DNA of 64,000 nt, taken from CAYUPI01 sp964446585. Lineage in GTDB: Bacteria; Verrucomicrobiota; Verrucomicrobiia; Limisphaerales; UBA8199. Positions 7,788 to 16,791 of the stretch are shown piece by piece. The stretch lies in contig CAYUPI010000018.1 of the NCBI GenBank assembly GCA_964446585.1, positions 1 through 64,000 on the forward strand, in the 5' to 3' direction. The position numbers and the translations under genes are program-made. The notes under the pieces are model-generated. The model did no database searches. It had not been told where the DNA came from and worked only from the letters and a program-made list of their open reading frames with translations. Position 1 is the first letter of the stretch. Each line of letters opens with the position of its first letter.

Positions 7788-8651
7788 CTAATGTGGCATT
7801 CCGGATTCGCCTTTGCGGCCAAAGAGCTTGGCGAAAAGTTTCTTGAACGAAGCTGCCACCGCGGCGATTGCGACGACAACCAGCTTCCAGGCCTTTTTGA
7901 AAAACAACACGAGCGGTCCCAACAATCCCAGTTTGGCCGCGCCGACCGCGGTGCCACCCAACACCAGCGCCGCCAGGCCATATTTGGCCACCTTGTCTCC
8001 CGGCCGGTATTCGGCGTAAGTCTGCCCGCTCGCAAAAGAGTAACCGGCGAGCAGCTTCCGGAAGATCGGCAAAGTGTTGGGCAATTTCTCCGGCTCGACG
8101 ATCAACACGACTTCCATCACGCCTTTGCGGCCGAGCAGCCGGGTATTGTAGTTGAGCAACGGCCGTCCTTCGCTCGTGGCACGAATGGCCCACTCCAGAT
8201 TGTGAGTCGTTTCATCGTATTTGGGAGGCACTTCCCAGCCAACAATTTCCAGCGGCGAATGGCCGGCGCGCTGGCGCTCTTTGTTCGCTTCCGCAGTGCC
8301 ACGCTTGATTGATTCGAGAAGTTCGTCCGGTTTCAGCTTGTCCTTTTCATCGTCTTTCACGTAACCAATGTTCGAGAATTCGAAAATGACCGACCACTCG
8401 CGATTCGTGGGAGAGAGGAGCCCCAACTCGCGGCCGGAGGTGGGTTCGCCCAGGGCTTTCATGAGTGCCCGCGTGCCCTTGGCGTCGATAAAACTGTAGC
8501 CGGCGGGCACGTCAACCTGTGCCACACCCTCCAAAACCGCTTTGGCCGGACCCTGGAGCACATTGAGCTTGGGACCTGAGTCAGCGCCGGGCGACGGCAG
8601 GAGGGCCAGCCCGAAAGCGAGACTCACCAGCAACGGTTTCGAGAGAAGCAT
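7788..8651 (-). CDS. DUF2167 family membrane protein
   Basis: A 287-residue protein with a signal peptide (about 1-22), a periplasmic DUF2167 domain (about 45-215, including the ELGLLSPTNREWSVIFEFSN strand pair, the YVKDDEKD segment and GWEVPPKYD), and a C-terminal membrane portion with two hydrophobic segments (about 222-268) ending in a basic tail. DUF2167 proteins are widespread in proteobacteria and Verrucomicrobia and have no established biochemical role. It shares strand with the zinc-ribbon membrane protein just downstream. Confidence 0.8.
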   Translation of the reverse strand: MLLSKPLLVSLAFGLALLPSPGADSGPKLNVLQGPAKAVLEGVAQVDVPAGYSFIDAKGTRALMKALGEPTSGRELGLLSPTNREWSVIFEFSNIGYVKDDEKDKLKPDELLESIKRGTAEANKERQRAGHSPLEIVGWEVPPKYDETTHNLEWAIRATSEGRPLLNYNTRLLGRKGVMEVVLIVEPEKLPNTLPIFRKLLAGYSFASGQTYAEYRPGDKVAKYGLAALVLGGTAVGAAKLGLLGPLVLFFKKAWKLVVVAIAAVAASFKKLFAKLFGRKGESGMPH

Positions 8652-8874
8652 AGATCGATCGATTGTTTGTGGGCCCAGGCGCCCAGGCTATTGAACCAAC
8701 AACTGCCTGGCTCTGTCTATCGGTTCGTAGCCTCAAGGTCAAGCCTGACATCGGGAACCAGGGTGGAAGTGACCACACCAATTCGGCAGATCAGTGGATT
8801 GCCGCGAACGCCAGACTCCGGTAACAGTCGCCGATGGCGACGCTGATCTGGACTCGCCTCCTCTTTTCGGATAC

Positions 8875-8906
8875 GCCACGCGGCGACTCCTTCGTCGCCG
8901 CGTGGC
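8875..8906. repeat. GC-rich 13-bp-arm hairpin
   Basis: A perfect inverted repeat: the 13 bases from 8875 (GCCACGCGGCGAC) pair with 8894-8906 around a 6-nt loop TCCTTC. It lies 28 bases past the stop of the secreted protein gene at 8935-9372, where it could end transcription, although no T-run follows. The rest of the 8652-8934 gap shows nothing else. Confidence 0.5.
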
Positions 8907-8934
8907 TCCAAGACCGTGTTGCTTTGAAACCGTT

Positions 8935-9372
8935 TTACTTCTTCCCCACAACGGGACACCAATAGACCTCGCCCGTGGCCGTGAGCGTGATTTCGCCATT
9001 GTTGAAGGCGTCTTCGACTTCAGTGTCTGAGAAGAGTTGCCGTGGCGTGTGGCCCGAGGTGAAGGCGATCTGTATTTCCTCCCAGATAGGGTTGAAGCCG
9101 TCGCCGGGAATCGCATCAATTACCGAGATAAAAGGCTGGCCTCCGGGCAGACCGGGGTCCGATTGGTAGATGAAGTTGAGAGAGGTGTTGTGTTGGAGCA
9201 GGGCCTTTTCAGCAGTAGAAGAGAATTCCCCAAAATGTATGGTGAGCAGGTTGTGGTCGTAATAAGCGGGGATTGCGCTGGCGGAACCACTGGAAGTCGC
9301 TGCCCGCGCACCTGTCGCGAGCGCCAGTGCCAGCATAGTCCCAGCGATGAGTTTGGAGAGGTTGTTTTTCAT
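8935..9372 (-). CDS. Small secreted protein of unknown function
   Basis: A 145-residue protein with a typical signal peptide (MKNNLSKLIAGTMLALALATG, cleavage likely after ARA at about 24). The mature part is acidic, has one cysteine and no motif I recognise. It could be a small periplasmic or extracellular protein. It is transcribed away from the cox cluster, sharing the 284-base gap 9373-9656 with coxS; that gap must contain both promoters but no clear boxes stand out. Confidence 0.55.
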   Translation of the reverse strand: MKNNLSKLIAGTMLALALATGARAATSSGSASAIPAYYDHNLLTIHFGEFSSTAEKALLQHNTSLNFIYQSDPGLPGGQPFISVIDAIPGDGFNPIWEEIQIAFTSGHTPRQLFSDTEVEDAFNNGEITLTATGEVYWCPVVGKK

Positions 9373-9656
9373 AGCTTTGGTATCCTTTGAACGAGGTTGA
9401 TGTTGTACGCGGCTTCACCATTTCGCCCGCAAAATGGCAAAACCACCGTTAGATTAGATGAACGAGGCCGAACTTTGTTCCCGGAAAAACGAGCCAGTTC
9501 CAGGCTCCTTTTCCATACAACGATTTGCGTAGAGTCGTGGCGCGATTACCCCAACCCAGACGTTCGATTTCCCGCTTTGACATTGACTGGGTTCGGCCCA
9601 ATATTCAGCTTCGTTAAGCCCGAAGCCGTACGTAAACCCGAGATTTCAGAGGTCAT

Positions 9657-10133
9657 GTGAAAAGTCTGGTCACGATTAAAGTCAACGGAGTCGAGCAGAA
9701 GCATGAGGTCGAGCCACGGACGTTGCTGGTCCATTTCTTGCGCGATCATTGCAAATTAACCGGCACGCATGTGGGCTGCGAAACCAGCATCTGCGGCGCG
9801 TGCACAGTCCTCATGGGCAGCCAGGCAGTAAAATCCTGTACTGTGCTGGCCGTACAGGCCGATGGGTCTGAGGTGACGACGATCGAAGGCCTGGCGCGCA
9901 ACGGCCAATTGCATCCAGTGCAGGAGGGCTTCTGGCATTGTCACGGTCTGCAATGCGGCTATTGCACGCCCGGCATGATCCTGGCTGGGGTCCAATTGCT
10001 CGAACGCAATCCCCACCCGACCCGCGAGGAAATCGCGCATGGCCTGGAGGGCAATCTGTGCCGGTGCACCGGATATTCGCACATTATCGATGCGATCGAG
10101 TACGCGGCGGCGAAGCAACGAAAGGCTAAGTAG
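9657..10133 (+). CDS. coxS: CO dehydrogenase/xanthine dehydrogenase-type small subunit, [2Fe-2S]
   Basis: A 158-residue iron-sulfur subunit of a molybdenum hydroxylase. The N-terminal plant-ferredoxin fold holds cluster II ligands C41, C46, C49 and C61; the C-terminal helical domain holds cluster I ligands C100, C103, C135 and C137, all present. It passes electrons from the Mo site in the large subunit to FAD in the medium subunit. It is the first gene of a four-gene same-strand run, 22 bases before the large subunit. Length and motifs are normal for the family. Confidence 0.9.
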   Translation: MKSLVTIKVNGVEQKHEVEPRTLLVHFLRDHCKLTGTHVGCETSICGACTVLMGSQAVKSCTVLAVQADGSEVTTIEGLARNGQLHPVQEGFWHCHGLQCGYCTPGMILAGVQLLERNPHPTREEIAHGLEGNLCRCTGYSHIIDAIEYAAAKQRKAK

Positions 10134-10155
10134 GTCCCTTTTTAACTTTTGAACC

Positions 10156-12579
10156 ATGAGTGCCACCAAACCCTACATCGGCCAGTCACTCAAGCGGGTC
10201 GAAGACCCGCGTCTCATCAAAGGACTGGCGACATACGTGGACGATCTCGTGCTCCCAGGGATGCTCCATGCCGTCTTTCTGCGCAGCCCCTATGCTCACG
10301 CCAAAATAAAAAGCATCAACACAGGGACAGCCAAAACCGCGCCTGGAGTTGTGGGTGTGTTCACGGGCGCGGACCTCAATCAGCATTGCGGCGTGGTTCC
10401 GTGCGCCTCGGAAATGCCCGAGCTCAAATCGCCTCGACATGCGGTGTTAGCGGACGGGCGCGCTTACTTTGTCGGCCATCCAGTAGCAGTGGTTGTGGCG
10501 GCCGACCGGTCGGCGGCGCGGGATGCGCTCGATCTGATCGAGGTCGATTATGATCCCTTGCCCGCAGCCAGTGATGCAGCAAAGGCGCTGGACAAGGATT
10601 CGCCACTGGCACACCCGGAATTGGGTACCAACGCGGCCTATACGTGGAAGCTGGCGAACGGCGACATTGATGGAGCCTTCCAACAGGCTGATCGGATCAT
10701 CCGCCAGCGCATGGTGCACCAGAGGCTCACGCCCATGGCGATCGAGCCGCGCGGCTGCGTCGCCTCGTTTCATCCCGGCGAGGAGTCGCTGACGCTTTGG
10801 ACCTCGACGCAGATTCCGCACCTGGTCCGCACACTCTTGCCGGGCATGATCCGGTTGCCGGAAAACAAGTTGCGCATCATTGCGCCGGAAGTGGGCGGCG
10901 GCTTCGGTTCCAAGCTCAATCTCTACGCCGAAGAAGCAGTCTGTAGCCATTTGGCAATGCGATTGGGCGCGCCAATAAAATGGATCGAGACTCGCCGTGA
11001 GAATGCCGCCGCGACGATTCATGGCCGCGACCAGATCGGCGAGTACGAAGTGGCAGTGAAAAAGGACGGAACGCTCCTCGGAATCAAATCCCGAACCATC
11101 GCGGACCTGGGGTCGTATCTGCAACTACTCACCCCTGCGATCCCGACGCTGACGGGCTTGATGCTCGCCGGCTGCTACAAGTGCCGGGCCATTGCCATCG
11201 AAGTCATCGGCGTCTATACCAACAAGATGGCCACCGACGCTTATCGCGGCGCGGGCCGACCCGAGGCCACTTACGTCATCGAGCGCTTGATGGACTTGAT
11301 CGCCGACGAGCTGGGCCTGGATCCGGTCAAGGTTCGCTTGAAAAATTTTCCCAAACCAACCGAATTTCCTTTCAACACTCCGACGGGCCTGACGTACGAC
11401 AGCGGCAATTACCAGGCAGCACTTCGCAAGGCGCAGCGCGTCGGCGACTGGGACAAGTTGTTGCGGCAGCGCGACGCGGCGCGCAAGGCCGGCCGGCTGT
11501 TCGGTGTTGGACTCTCTACCTATGTCGAGATTTGCGCCCTGGGGCCGTCAAAAATGATGGCTGCGGGCGGTTGGGAATGGGGGTGTGTTCGGATCGAGAT
11601 GTCGGGCAAAGTCACGGTCATCACAGGCACCACACCCCACGGCCAGGGCCAGGAAACCTCCTTCGCCCAAATCGCGGCTGACAAACTCGGCGTGCCGATC
11701 GAGGACATCGTCGTGATGCGCGGGGACACTGGCGTGGCGCATTTCGGCCGGGACACTTACGGCAGCCGGGCCACGGCCGTTGGCGGCACTGCCATCGTTA
11801 TGTGCATTGACAAGCTCGTCGCCAAAGGAAAAATCCTGGCGGCCCATTTGCTCGGCGCGGCCGCCAAACGCGTCGAATTTCGCGCGGGCAAGTTCTTCAT
11901 CAAGGGTCAGCCCAAAAAAGGCCTGAGCTGGAACCAACTCGCTCCGGCCTCTTATGTGGCCAAGAATATTCCACCCAATTTCGAGCCTGGCTTGGAAGCT
12001 TCGAGCTTCTTCGAGCCACCCAACTGCACTTATCCCTTCGGGACGCACATTGTTGCAGTTGAAATTGATCGTGAAACCGGCGAGGTGCGAATCGTGAAGT
12101 ACGTGGCTGTGGACGATTGCGGTCCGCAAATCAACCCTTTGCTTGTAGAAGGGCAGGTCCAGGGCGGCATCGCCCAATCGCTCGGACAGGCGCTCTTCGA
12201 ACGCACCGTCTATGACGAGAACGCCCAGTTGCTCACGGGCGAATTCATGGATTACGCCATGCCCCGCGCGAAAGATATTCCCGAATACATCCTGGACAGC
12301 ACAGTAACTCCTTCCCCGAGCAACGCGCTCGGGATCAAAGGCGTCGGCGAGGCCGGCACTATTGGAGCGACACCCGCTATCGCCAATGCGGTAATCGATG
12401 CCCTTTCACCGCTGGGCATCCGGCACCTGGACCTCCCACTCACGCCGGAAACGATCTGGCGAGCAATCCGCGATCACAAGGAGATGCCCGCAACCGCCTC
12501 GCGGCCTTCTGGAAGCCGAGGTGCCGCGCTTATCGCAAAGGATGTCCGAAACAGACGAGTGCAAGTGCCCGTCGCTTGA
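10156..12579 (+). CDS. coxL: Form II CoxL-like molybdopterin large subunit
   Basis: An 807-residue molybdopterin-binding catalytic subunit. Visible landmarks are the N-terminal IGQSLKRVEDPRLIKG, the cofactor loop VGGGFGSK, the active-site loop AYRGAGR at 362-368, and the catalytic GVGEAG with E732. True aerobic CO dehydrogenases (form I) have AYRCSFR with the Mo/Cu-bridging cysteine; that cysteine is absent here, placing the protein in form II, whose physiological substrate is often not CO. The enzyme would oxidise a small aldehyde, purine-like or unknown substrate in the cytoplasm. Confidence 0.9.
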   Translation: MSATKPYIGQSLKRVEDPRLIKGLATYVDDLVLPGMLHAVFLRSPYAHAKIKSINTGTAKTAPGVVGVFTGADLNQHCGVVPCASEMPELKSPRHAVLADGRAYFVGHPVAVVVAADRSAARDALDLIEVDYDPLPAASDAAKALDKDSPLAHPELGTNAAYTWKLANGDIDGAFQQADRIIRQRMVHQRLTPMAIEPRGCVASFHPGEESLTLWTSTQIPHLVRTLLPGMIRLPENKLRIIAPEVGGGFGSKLNLYAEEAVCSHLAMRLGAPIKWIETRRENAAATIHGRDQIGEYEVAVKKDGTLLGIKSRTIADLGSYLQLLTPAIPTLTGLMLAGCYKCRAIAIEVIGVYTNKMATDAYRGAGRPEATYVIERLMDLIADELGLDPVKVRLKNFPKPTEFPFNTPTGLTYDSGNYQAALRKAQRVGDWDKLLRQRDAARKAGRLFGVGLSTYVEICALGPSKMMAAGGWEWGCVRIEMSGKVTVITGTTPHGQGQETSFAQIAADKLGVPIEDIVVMRGDTGVAHFGRDTYGSRATAVGGTAIVMCIDKLVAKGKILAAHLLGAAAKRVEFRAGKFFIKGQPKKGLSWNQLAPASYVAKNIPPNFEPGLEASSFFEPPNCTYPFGTHIVAVEIDRETGEVRIVKYVAVDDCGPQINPLLVEGQVQGGIAQSLGQALFERTVYDENAQLLTGEFMDYAMPRAKDIPEYILDSTVTPSPSNALGIKGVGEAGTIGATPAIANAVIDALSPLGIRHLDLPLTPETIWRAIRDHKEMPATASRPSGSRGAALIAKDVRNRRVQVPVA

Positions 12580-12614
12580 GACTGGAAAGATCAACCGAGC
12601 CAAATGACTAAAGC

Positions 12615-13457
12615 ATGATCCCCGCCGCCTTTGATTATCACCGGCCACGGACGCTGGACGAAGCCGTGACTTTGTTGACCCGAAACGAGGATGCCAAAGT
12701 GCTGGCCGGTGGCCACAGTCTGCTGCCGGCCATGAAACTGCGCCTGGCCCAGCCAAAAACCATAATTGATCTGGGCAGTGTCGCCGGCCTGAGCTACGTC
12801 CGCGAACAAGGCGCGGTCATTGCGATCGGCGCGATGACCACACATTTCACAATCGAATCTTCGGAGCTCTTGCGCCGGAAATGTCCGCTCCTGCCCGAAA
12901 TCGCCGGACAAATCGGCGATGTGCAAGTCCGCAATCGCGGGACCATCGGCGGCGCTTTGGTCCACGCAGATCCGGCTGCCGATTGGCCAGCGGGGGTATT
13001 GGCGCTGGATGCTGAATTTGAGATTGCCGGTCCGTCGGGCCGGCGCACCGTGCGAGGGGAAGAATTTTTTGTGGAGATGATGCAGAGCGCCGTCCAGCCG
13101 AACGAGATTCTCTGTGAGATCCGTGTGCCGACCACGACCAAATCCGTGGCCTATGCGAAATTCGCGCAGAAAGCCAGCGGGTTTGCCATCGCGGGTGTGG
13201 CCGCTGTGATCAGGGCGCAGGACAGATCGGTAGCCATCGGTGTTAACGGTGTCGCGCCCAAGGCCTATCGGGCGGCCGCCGTGGAAAGAAGTCTGCGGGG
13301 TAAGGACCTGGACGACGGAGCCATTCGCAATGCTGCCGCCAAGGCGGCTGAGGACGTCGAACCTCTCAACGATATTCATGCCTCGGCCGCATTTCGCGCG
13401 CATTTGGCTCAGGTGAACTGCCGACGCGCGCTTGAACTTGCGCTGCGCCGCTCCTGA
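12615..13457 (+). CDS. coxM: FAD-binding medium subunit of the molybdenum hydroxylase
   Basis: A 280-residue FAD subunit. The flavin-binding loops AGGHSLLPAMKLRLA (about 32-46) and TIGGALVHADPAADWPA (about 113-129) are the two hallmark sequences of CoxM proteins, and the C-terminal third is the usual CO_deh_flav_C domain. It receives electrons from the [2Fe-2S] subunit and hands them to the respiratory chain or another acceptor. It lies 35 bases after coxL. The order S-L-M differs from the classical M-S-L order of Oligotropha. Confidence 0.9.
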   Translation: MIPAAFDYHRPRTLDEAVTLLTRNEDAKVLAGGHSLLPAMKLRLAQPKTIIDLGSVAGLSYVREQGAVIAIGAMTTHFTIESSELLRRKCPLLPEIAGQIGDVQVRNRGTIGGALVHADPAADWPAGVLALDAEFEIAGPSGRRTVRGEEFFVEMMQSAVQPNEILCEIRVPTTTKSVAYAKFAQKASGFAIAGVAAVIRAQDRSVAIGVNGVAPKAYRAAAVERSLRGKDLDDGAIRNAAAKAAEDVEPLNDIHASAAFRAHLAQVNCRRALELALRRS

Positions 13458-13551
13458 TCGGTCGGGCTGTGGCTTGGGCGGATGAAGGGGCTCCGGGTTG
13501 GGGGTGCGCTCTCGACCGCGCAGCCTTACCGTCGCCGGCGATCGATCATCA

Positions 13552-13998
13552 ATGAAATTCACAGCGACAATTACAATCCCCGCCACGCGCGAGAAAGTGT
13601 TCGCGCTGATTACAGATCCTGAAGTGCTGCAACGCTGCATCGCCGGCTGCGAGAAAATGGAGCGCACTGGCGAAGACAACTACGATGCGCACCTCCAGAT
13701 CGGGATTGCCGGCCTGAAAGGAAAATACGTCGGCAAGGTGCAGCTCAAGGACAAGCGTCTGCCCGAGTCCTACACTCTCTCGGTCGAAGGCAAAGGCGGC
13801 CCAGGATTTGTCAAAGGCAACGCACGAATTCAACTGGCCGAAAGCGGGACGCAGACGGAAGTCCGGTGTGAAGCTGAGGCGCAAGTCGGCGGCATGATCG
13901 CCGCGGTCGGCTCACGCCTGGTCGAGGCCGTGGGCAAGAAAATGATGGATGATTTCTTCAAGAAGTTTGCCGACGAAGTCGCCAAGCAAGCTGCTTGA
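13552..13998 (+). CDS. coxG: CoxG family SRPBCC protein
   Basis: A 148-residue START/SRPBCC-fold protein of the CoxG family (PREKVFALITDPEVLQRCIAGC-like N-terminus, GLKGKYVGKV core, C-terminal helix KMMDDFFKKFADEV). In CO oxidisers CoxG helps target or mature the enzyme at the membrane; here it closes the molybdenum hydroxylase operon. It starts at the ATG at 13552, 95 bases after coxM; an in-frame GTG 54 bases upstream would add an arginine-rich stretch not typical of the family. Confidence 0.8.
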   Translation: MKFTATITIPATREKVFALITDPEVLQRCIAGCEKMERTGEDNYDAHLQIGIAGLKGKYVGKVQLKDKRLPESYTLSVEGKGGPGFVKGNARIQLAESGTQTEVRCEAEAQVGGMIAAVGSRLVEAVGKKMMDDFFKKFADEVAKQAA

Positions 13999-14052
13999 AT
14001 GGAATAGGTTCGCGGGCGGCCGATTTATCCGGTATTCTGCCGTCGGCGGAAT

Positions 14053-14508
14053 ATGGCGGACATTCTGACTAATCCCAAAGCGCGGCGGGATTTCCACATC
14101 GTGGAAACGATGGAGGCTGGCATCGTGCTGCGAGGCACCGAAGTCAAAGCTCTCCGCGCCGGCCACGGCCAAATCAGCGACGCCTTTGCGCGCGTCGAGG
14201 ATGGCCAGGTGTACCTTTACAACGCGCACATTGAGGAATATGCGCAAGGCAATCGCCAGAACCATCAACCCAAAGCCGTCCGGAAACTGCTGCTCCACAA
14301 ATCGGAAATACGAAAGCTCTTCGAGTTGGCGGCGGTGAAGGGCCATTCCCTCGTTCCGCTTTCGTTTTATTGGAAGGACGGAAACGTGAAAGTCGCGTTG
14401 GGTGTCGGCAAAGGTAAAGCGCATTTCGATAAACGCGAGGACTTGAAAAAGCGGGAAGCCGACCGCGAACTGAAACGCGCCACGATGCGGCGGCTTCAGA
14501 GTGGCTGA
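14053..14508 (+). CDS. smpB: SsrA-binding protein SmpB
   Basis: A 151-residue SmpB, the partner of tmRNA in trans-translation on stalled ribosomes. The oligonucleotide-binding barrel is complete: NPKARRDFHIVETMEAGIVL at the N-terminus, GTEVKALRAGHGQISDA, and the late GKGKAHFDKREDLKKREADRE tail that inserts into the decoding centre. Length is usual. No tmRNA gene is seen in the flanking gap 14509-14744. It is 54 bases downstream of coxG but functionally unrelated. Confidence 0.95.
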   Translation: MADILTNPKARRDFHIVETMEAGIVLRGTEVKALRAGHGQISDAFARVEDGQVYLYNAHIEEYAQGNRQNHQPKAVRKLLLHKSEIRKLFELAAVKGHSLVPLSFYWKDGNVKVALGVGKGKAHFDKREDLKKREADRELKRATMRRLQSG

Positions 14509-14744
14509 TGCGAGTGTCGTCGGTAGCTTCCTGAATCACGCGATTGAGTCCACAGGAATGTGGCCAATTCGGAGGTCGCTGAAGAAGCAAAGATGGCGTT
14601 GAAGCCTGACACCTTCTCACAGCTTGCGCTTTAGCAAATCCAAATTGGATCTCAGAATCGCTCCATTCAGGATCGGTTTAATCGTCCTTCAGGCTGATTT
14701 TAGTGCTTGAATTCGAGGCCCGATTTCTGCGTCACTTCTCTTCC

Positions 14745-16769
14745 ATGCTCTCGCGAAGACCGCCAATCATCTCGAAGGCAGCGGCGGCGATGGGGCTGCT
14801 GCTGATTTCTCTTACAGGCTGCCAACACCCCAAGACGGCTCCGCCCGCAGCGCCCGCGCCAGCCGCGACGTCCCCGACCAACGCGACACCGAAGGTGACC
14901 TACAATGAAACCTACGACGCCGAAATCAAAGAGATCATGGAACTGGCCGCCAATGAGCGCTGGGAGGAGGCCCAGTCCAAAGCCGATGCTTTACTGGAGA
15001 AGGCGCCGCAGGAAACGATGGTGCGGCGGGTCCACGACTGGGTGATCGATTCGCGCCAGAAACGCCGCGACCAGGCGCTCGAGGACAGGATTCGGGAAAT
15101 CGACGCCAAGGACTCGGTGTTCAACCCGACGGTGCCAGGGCTGCTGACAGAGCAGAAGGACCGCGGCCTGGTGGCGCGCAAAGACATTCGTGATACGGTG
15201 GATCACATTGAAAGCACTCCCTACATTCCGGATACATACGGCAAGACCATCCATGCCAAGGGACCTTTGTTCGATTTTGAAAGCACTAAAGGCCGCATGT
15301 CGAAAATCCTGGAGAAAGAGGTTTCGGTTCACGTGGACAACGTCCCGCTCGGGACGCTGTTGGTGAATCTGAGCCAAAACACCGGGGTCAACATTGTCGC
15401 GGATAAAACACTCGCGGCGCTCACCAATCTGCTGACGGTCAACATCGGCGGCCAGACGAACCTGAATAATGTCAAACTGGGCGAGTTCTTCCGTTACGTC
15501 GCGCGGAATTATGGTTTGCAGTTTCAAGTCGGTGACGAATTGGTCTGGGTCGTGGACGCCAAGAACACGAACAACATCATGCAGGAAACCCGCTTCTATC
15601 GCTTGCGCAAGGGATTCGTGCTGCCGGCGGAGTTCGGCCCTGAAGAGGTCACCAAGCAGACGGTCACAACTGCGCCAAATGTCAGCACCACAACCGAGAG
15701 CCAGAAATTCAAGCGTTTTGTGAACGATCTGGCGCCCAAGGAACCAGCGCTGGAGCGGGCCATTAAGGCGCTCTTCACGGGGTCCGGTTCCTACATCGAT
15801 TACGAGCGGAACCTGGTGGTGGCGACGGGCACAGCGGAACAATTAGACGTCCTGGAGCGAGTCATCCGTGAATTCGACCGGCCGATTCAGCAGGTGTTGA
15901 TTGAGGCACGGTTCGTGACGATTTCCAAGCCCGCTTTTCTGCAGTTGGGTGTGCTGTGGGAAACCGGCCGCAATCCGAACGCCACGACGCTCCCGACGGA
16001 TTTCACTGGCATTGTCAACAATCAGAACTTTCCCCATACAGTCGCGGGAAACCCTGCAATGGGCCTGGGAATTTCCAAATCGTTCACTAATGTCCTGAAC
16101 GCTGCCGAGCTGAGCGCGACAATTACAGCGCTGCAACAAAGCGGAGAGGCCCAGACCTTGAGCGAACCGCGGCTGACGGTGCTGAATAATCGCCCGGCCA
16201 CGATCAGCGACGGCAAGGTCCAGTACTATTATGAAGAGTACCAGGTCAAACAGACCGTTCAGCAATATTACACCGCATCTTCCTTTGTGCCGCAGGGGAA
16301 GCCAACCAAAATTACCGCCGGCGCCGAATTAAACGTCCTGGCCAGCATCAGCGGCGATGGCAAGAGCATCCTGCTGGCCCTGAACCCGAAAGTGAACACC
16401 GATGTTCAGCTTGTCCGTTATGCCACCCTCACCGATTTCCAGGGCGGCACGAACAACCCGTTCAGCAGTTTCGACATTAACCTGCCACAGTACCGCACAC
16501 AGGAGCTTTCCACCCGCGTGGTGGTCAACTCTGGCGACACCGTGGTCATGGGCGGCGTCCTGGAACGTCAACGCTCTACGCTCGTCGAATCTGTGCCGGT
16601 GCTGGGAGACATCCCGATTCTGGGCGCTTTTTTCCGGCGGCGAACTGAAGTGGACACGCCCCGCTACCTGTTGATTTTCGTCACTGCGACGATTCTCAAA
16701 GATTCCGGCGAGTTCCTGGTTTACGACAACGAACCTCGCGATAAAAAGCCCGGTTCCCCACCGAAATGA
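14745..16769 (+). CDS. Type II secretion/type IV pilus secretin, lipoprotein
   Basis: A 674-residue outer membrane secretin (GspD/PilQ group). The chosen ATG gives a lipoprotein signal with lipobox SLTG-C26; an ATG 42 bases upstream would extend this. After a periplasmic helical part (about 45-150) come an N-domain with VPLGTLLVNLSQNTGVNIVAD, a linker, and the C-terminal secretin core with VVMGGVLERQRSTLVESVP and GDIPILGAFFR, the conserved secretin closing motif. It is the first gene of a five-gene run that supplies the inner membrane alignment complex and an ATPase. Confidence 0.9.
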   Translation: MLSRRPPIISKAAAAMGLLLISLTGCQHPKTAPPAAPAPAATSPTNATPKVTYNETYDAEIKEIMELAANERWEEAQSKADALLEKAPQETMVRRVHDWVIDSRQKRRDQALEDRIREIDAKDSVFNPTVPGLLTEQKDRGLVARKDIRDTVDHIESTPYIPDTYGKTIHAKGPLFDFESTKGRMSKILEKEVSVHVDNVPLGTLLVNLSQNTGVNIVADKTLAALTNLLTVNIGGQTNLNNVKLGEFFRYVARNYGLQFQVGDELVWVVDAKNTNNIMQETRFYRLRKGFVLPAEFGPEEVTKQTVTTAPNVSTTTESQKFKRFVNDLAPKEPALERAIKALFTGSGSYIDYERNLVVATGTAEQLDVLERVIREFDRPIQQVLIEARFVTISKPAFLQLGVLWETGRNPNATTLPTDFTGIVNNQNFPHTVAGNPAMGLGISKSFTNVLNAAELSATITALQQSGEAQTLSEPRLTVLNNRPATISDGKVQYYYEEYQVKQTVQQYYTASSFVPQGKPTKITAGAELNVLASISGDGKSILLALNPKVNTDVQLVRYATLTDFQGGTNNPFSSFDINLPQYRTQELSTRVVVNSGDTVVMGGVLERQRSTLVESVPVLGDIPILGAFFRRRTEVDTPRYLLIFVTATILKDSGEFLVYDNEPRDKKPGSPPK

Positions 16770-16791
16770 ACCGGACCAGCCCGCAGTTCTC

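Noticed and set aside
12591..13679. A 362-codon minus-strand frame across coxM
   Set aside because: It lies over a CoxM gene with both flavin loops and has no recognisable motif.
14509..14744. A possible tmRNA gene next to smpB
   Set aside because: The 236-base gap has no tRNA-like ends, no tag reading frame ending in LAA and is too short for a standard tmRNA.
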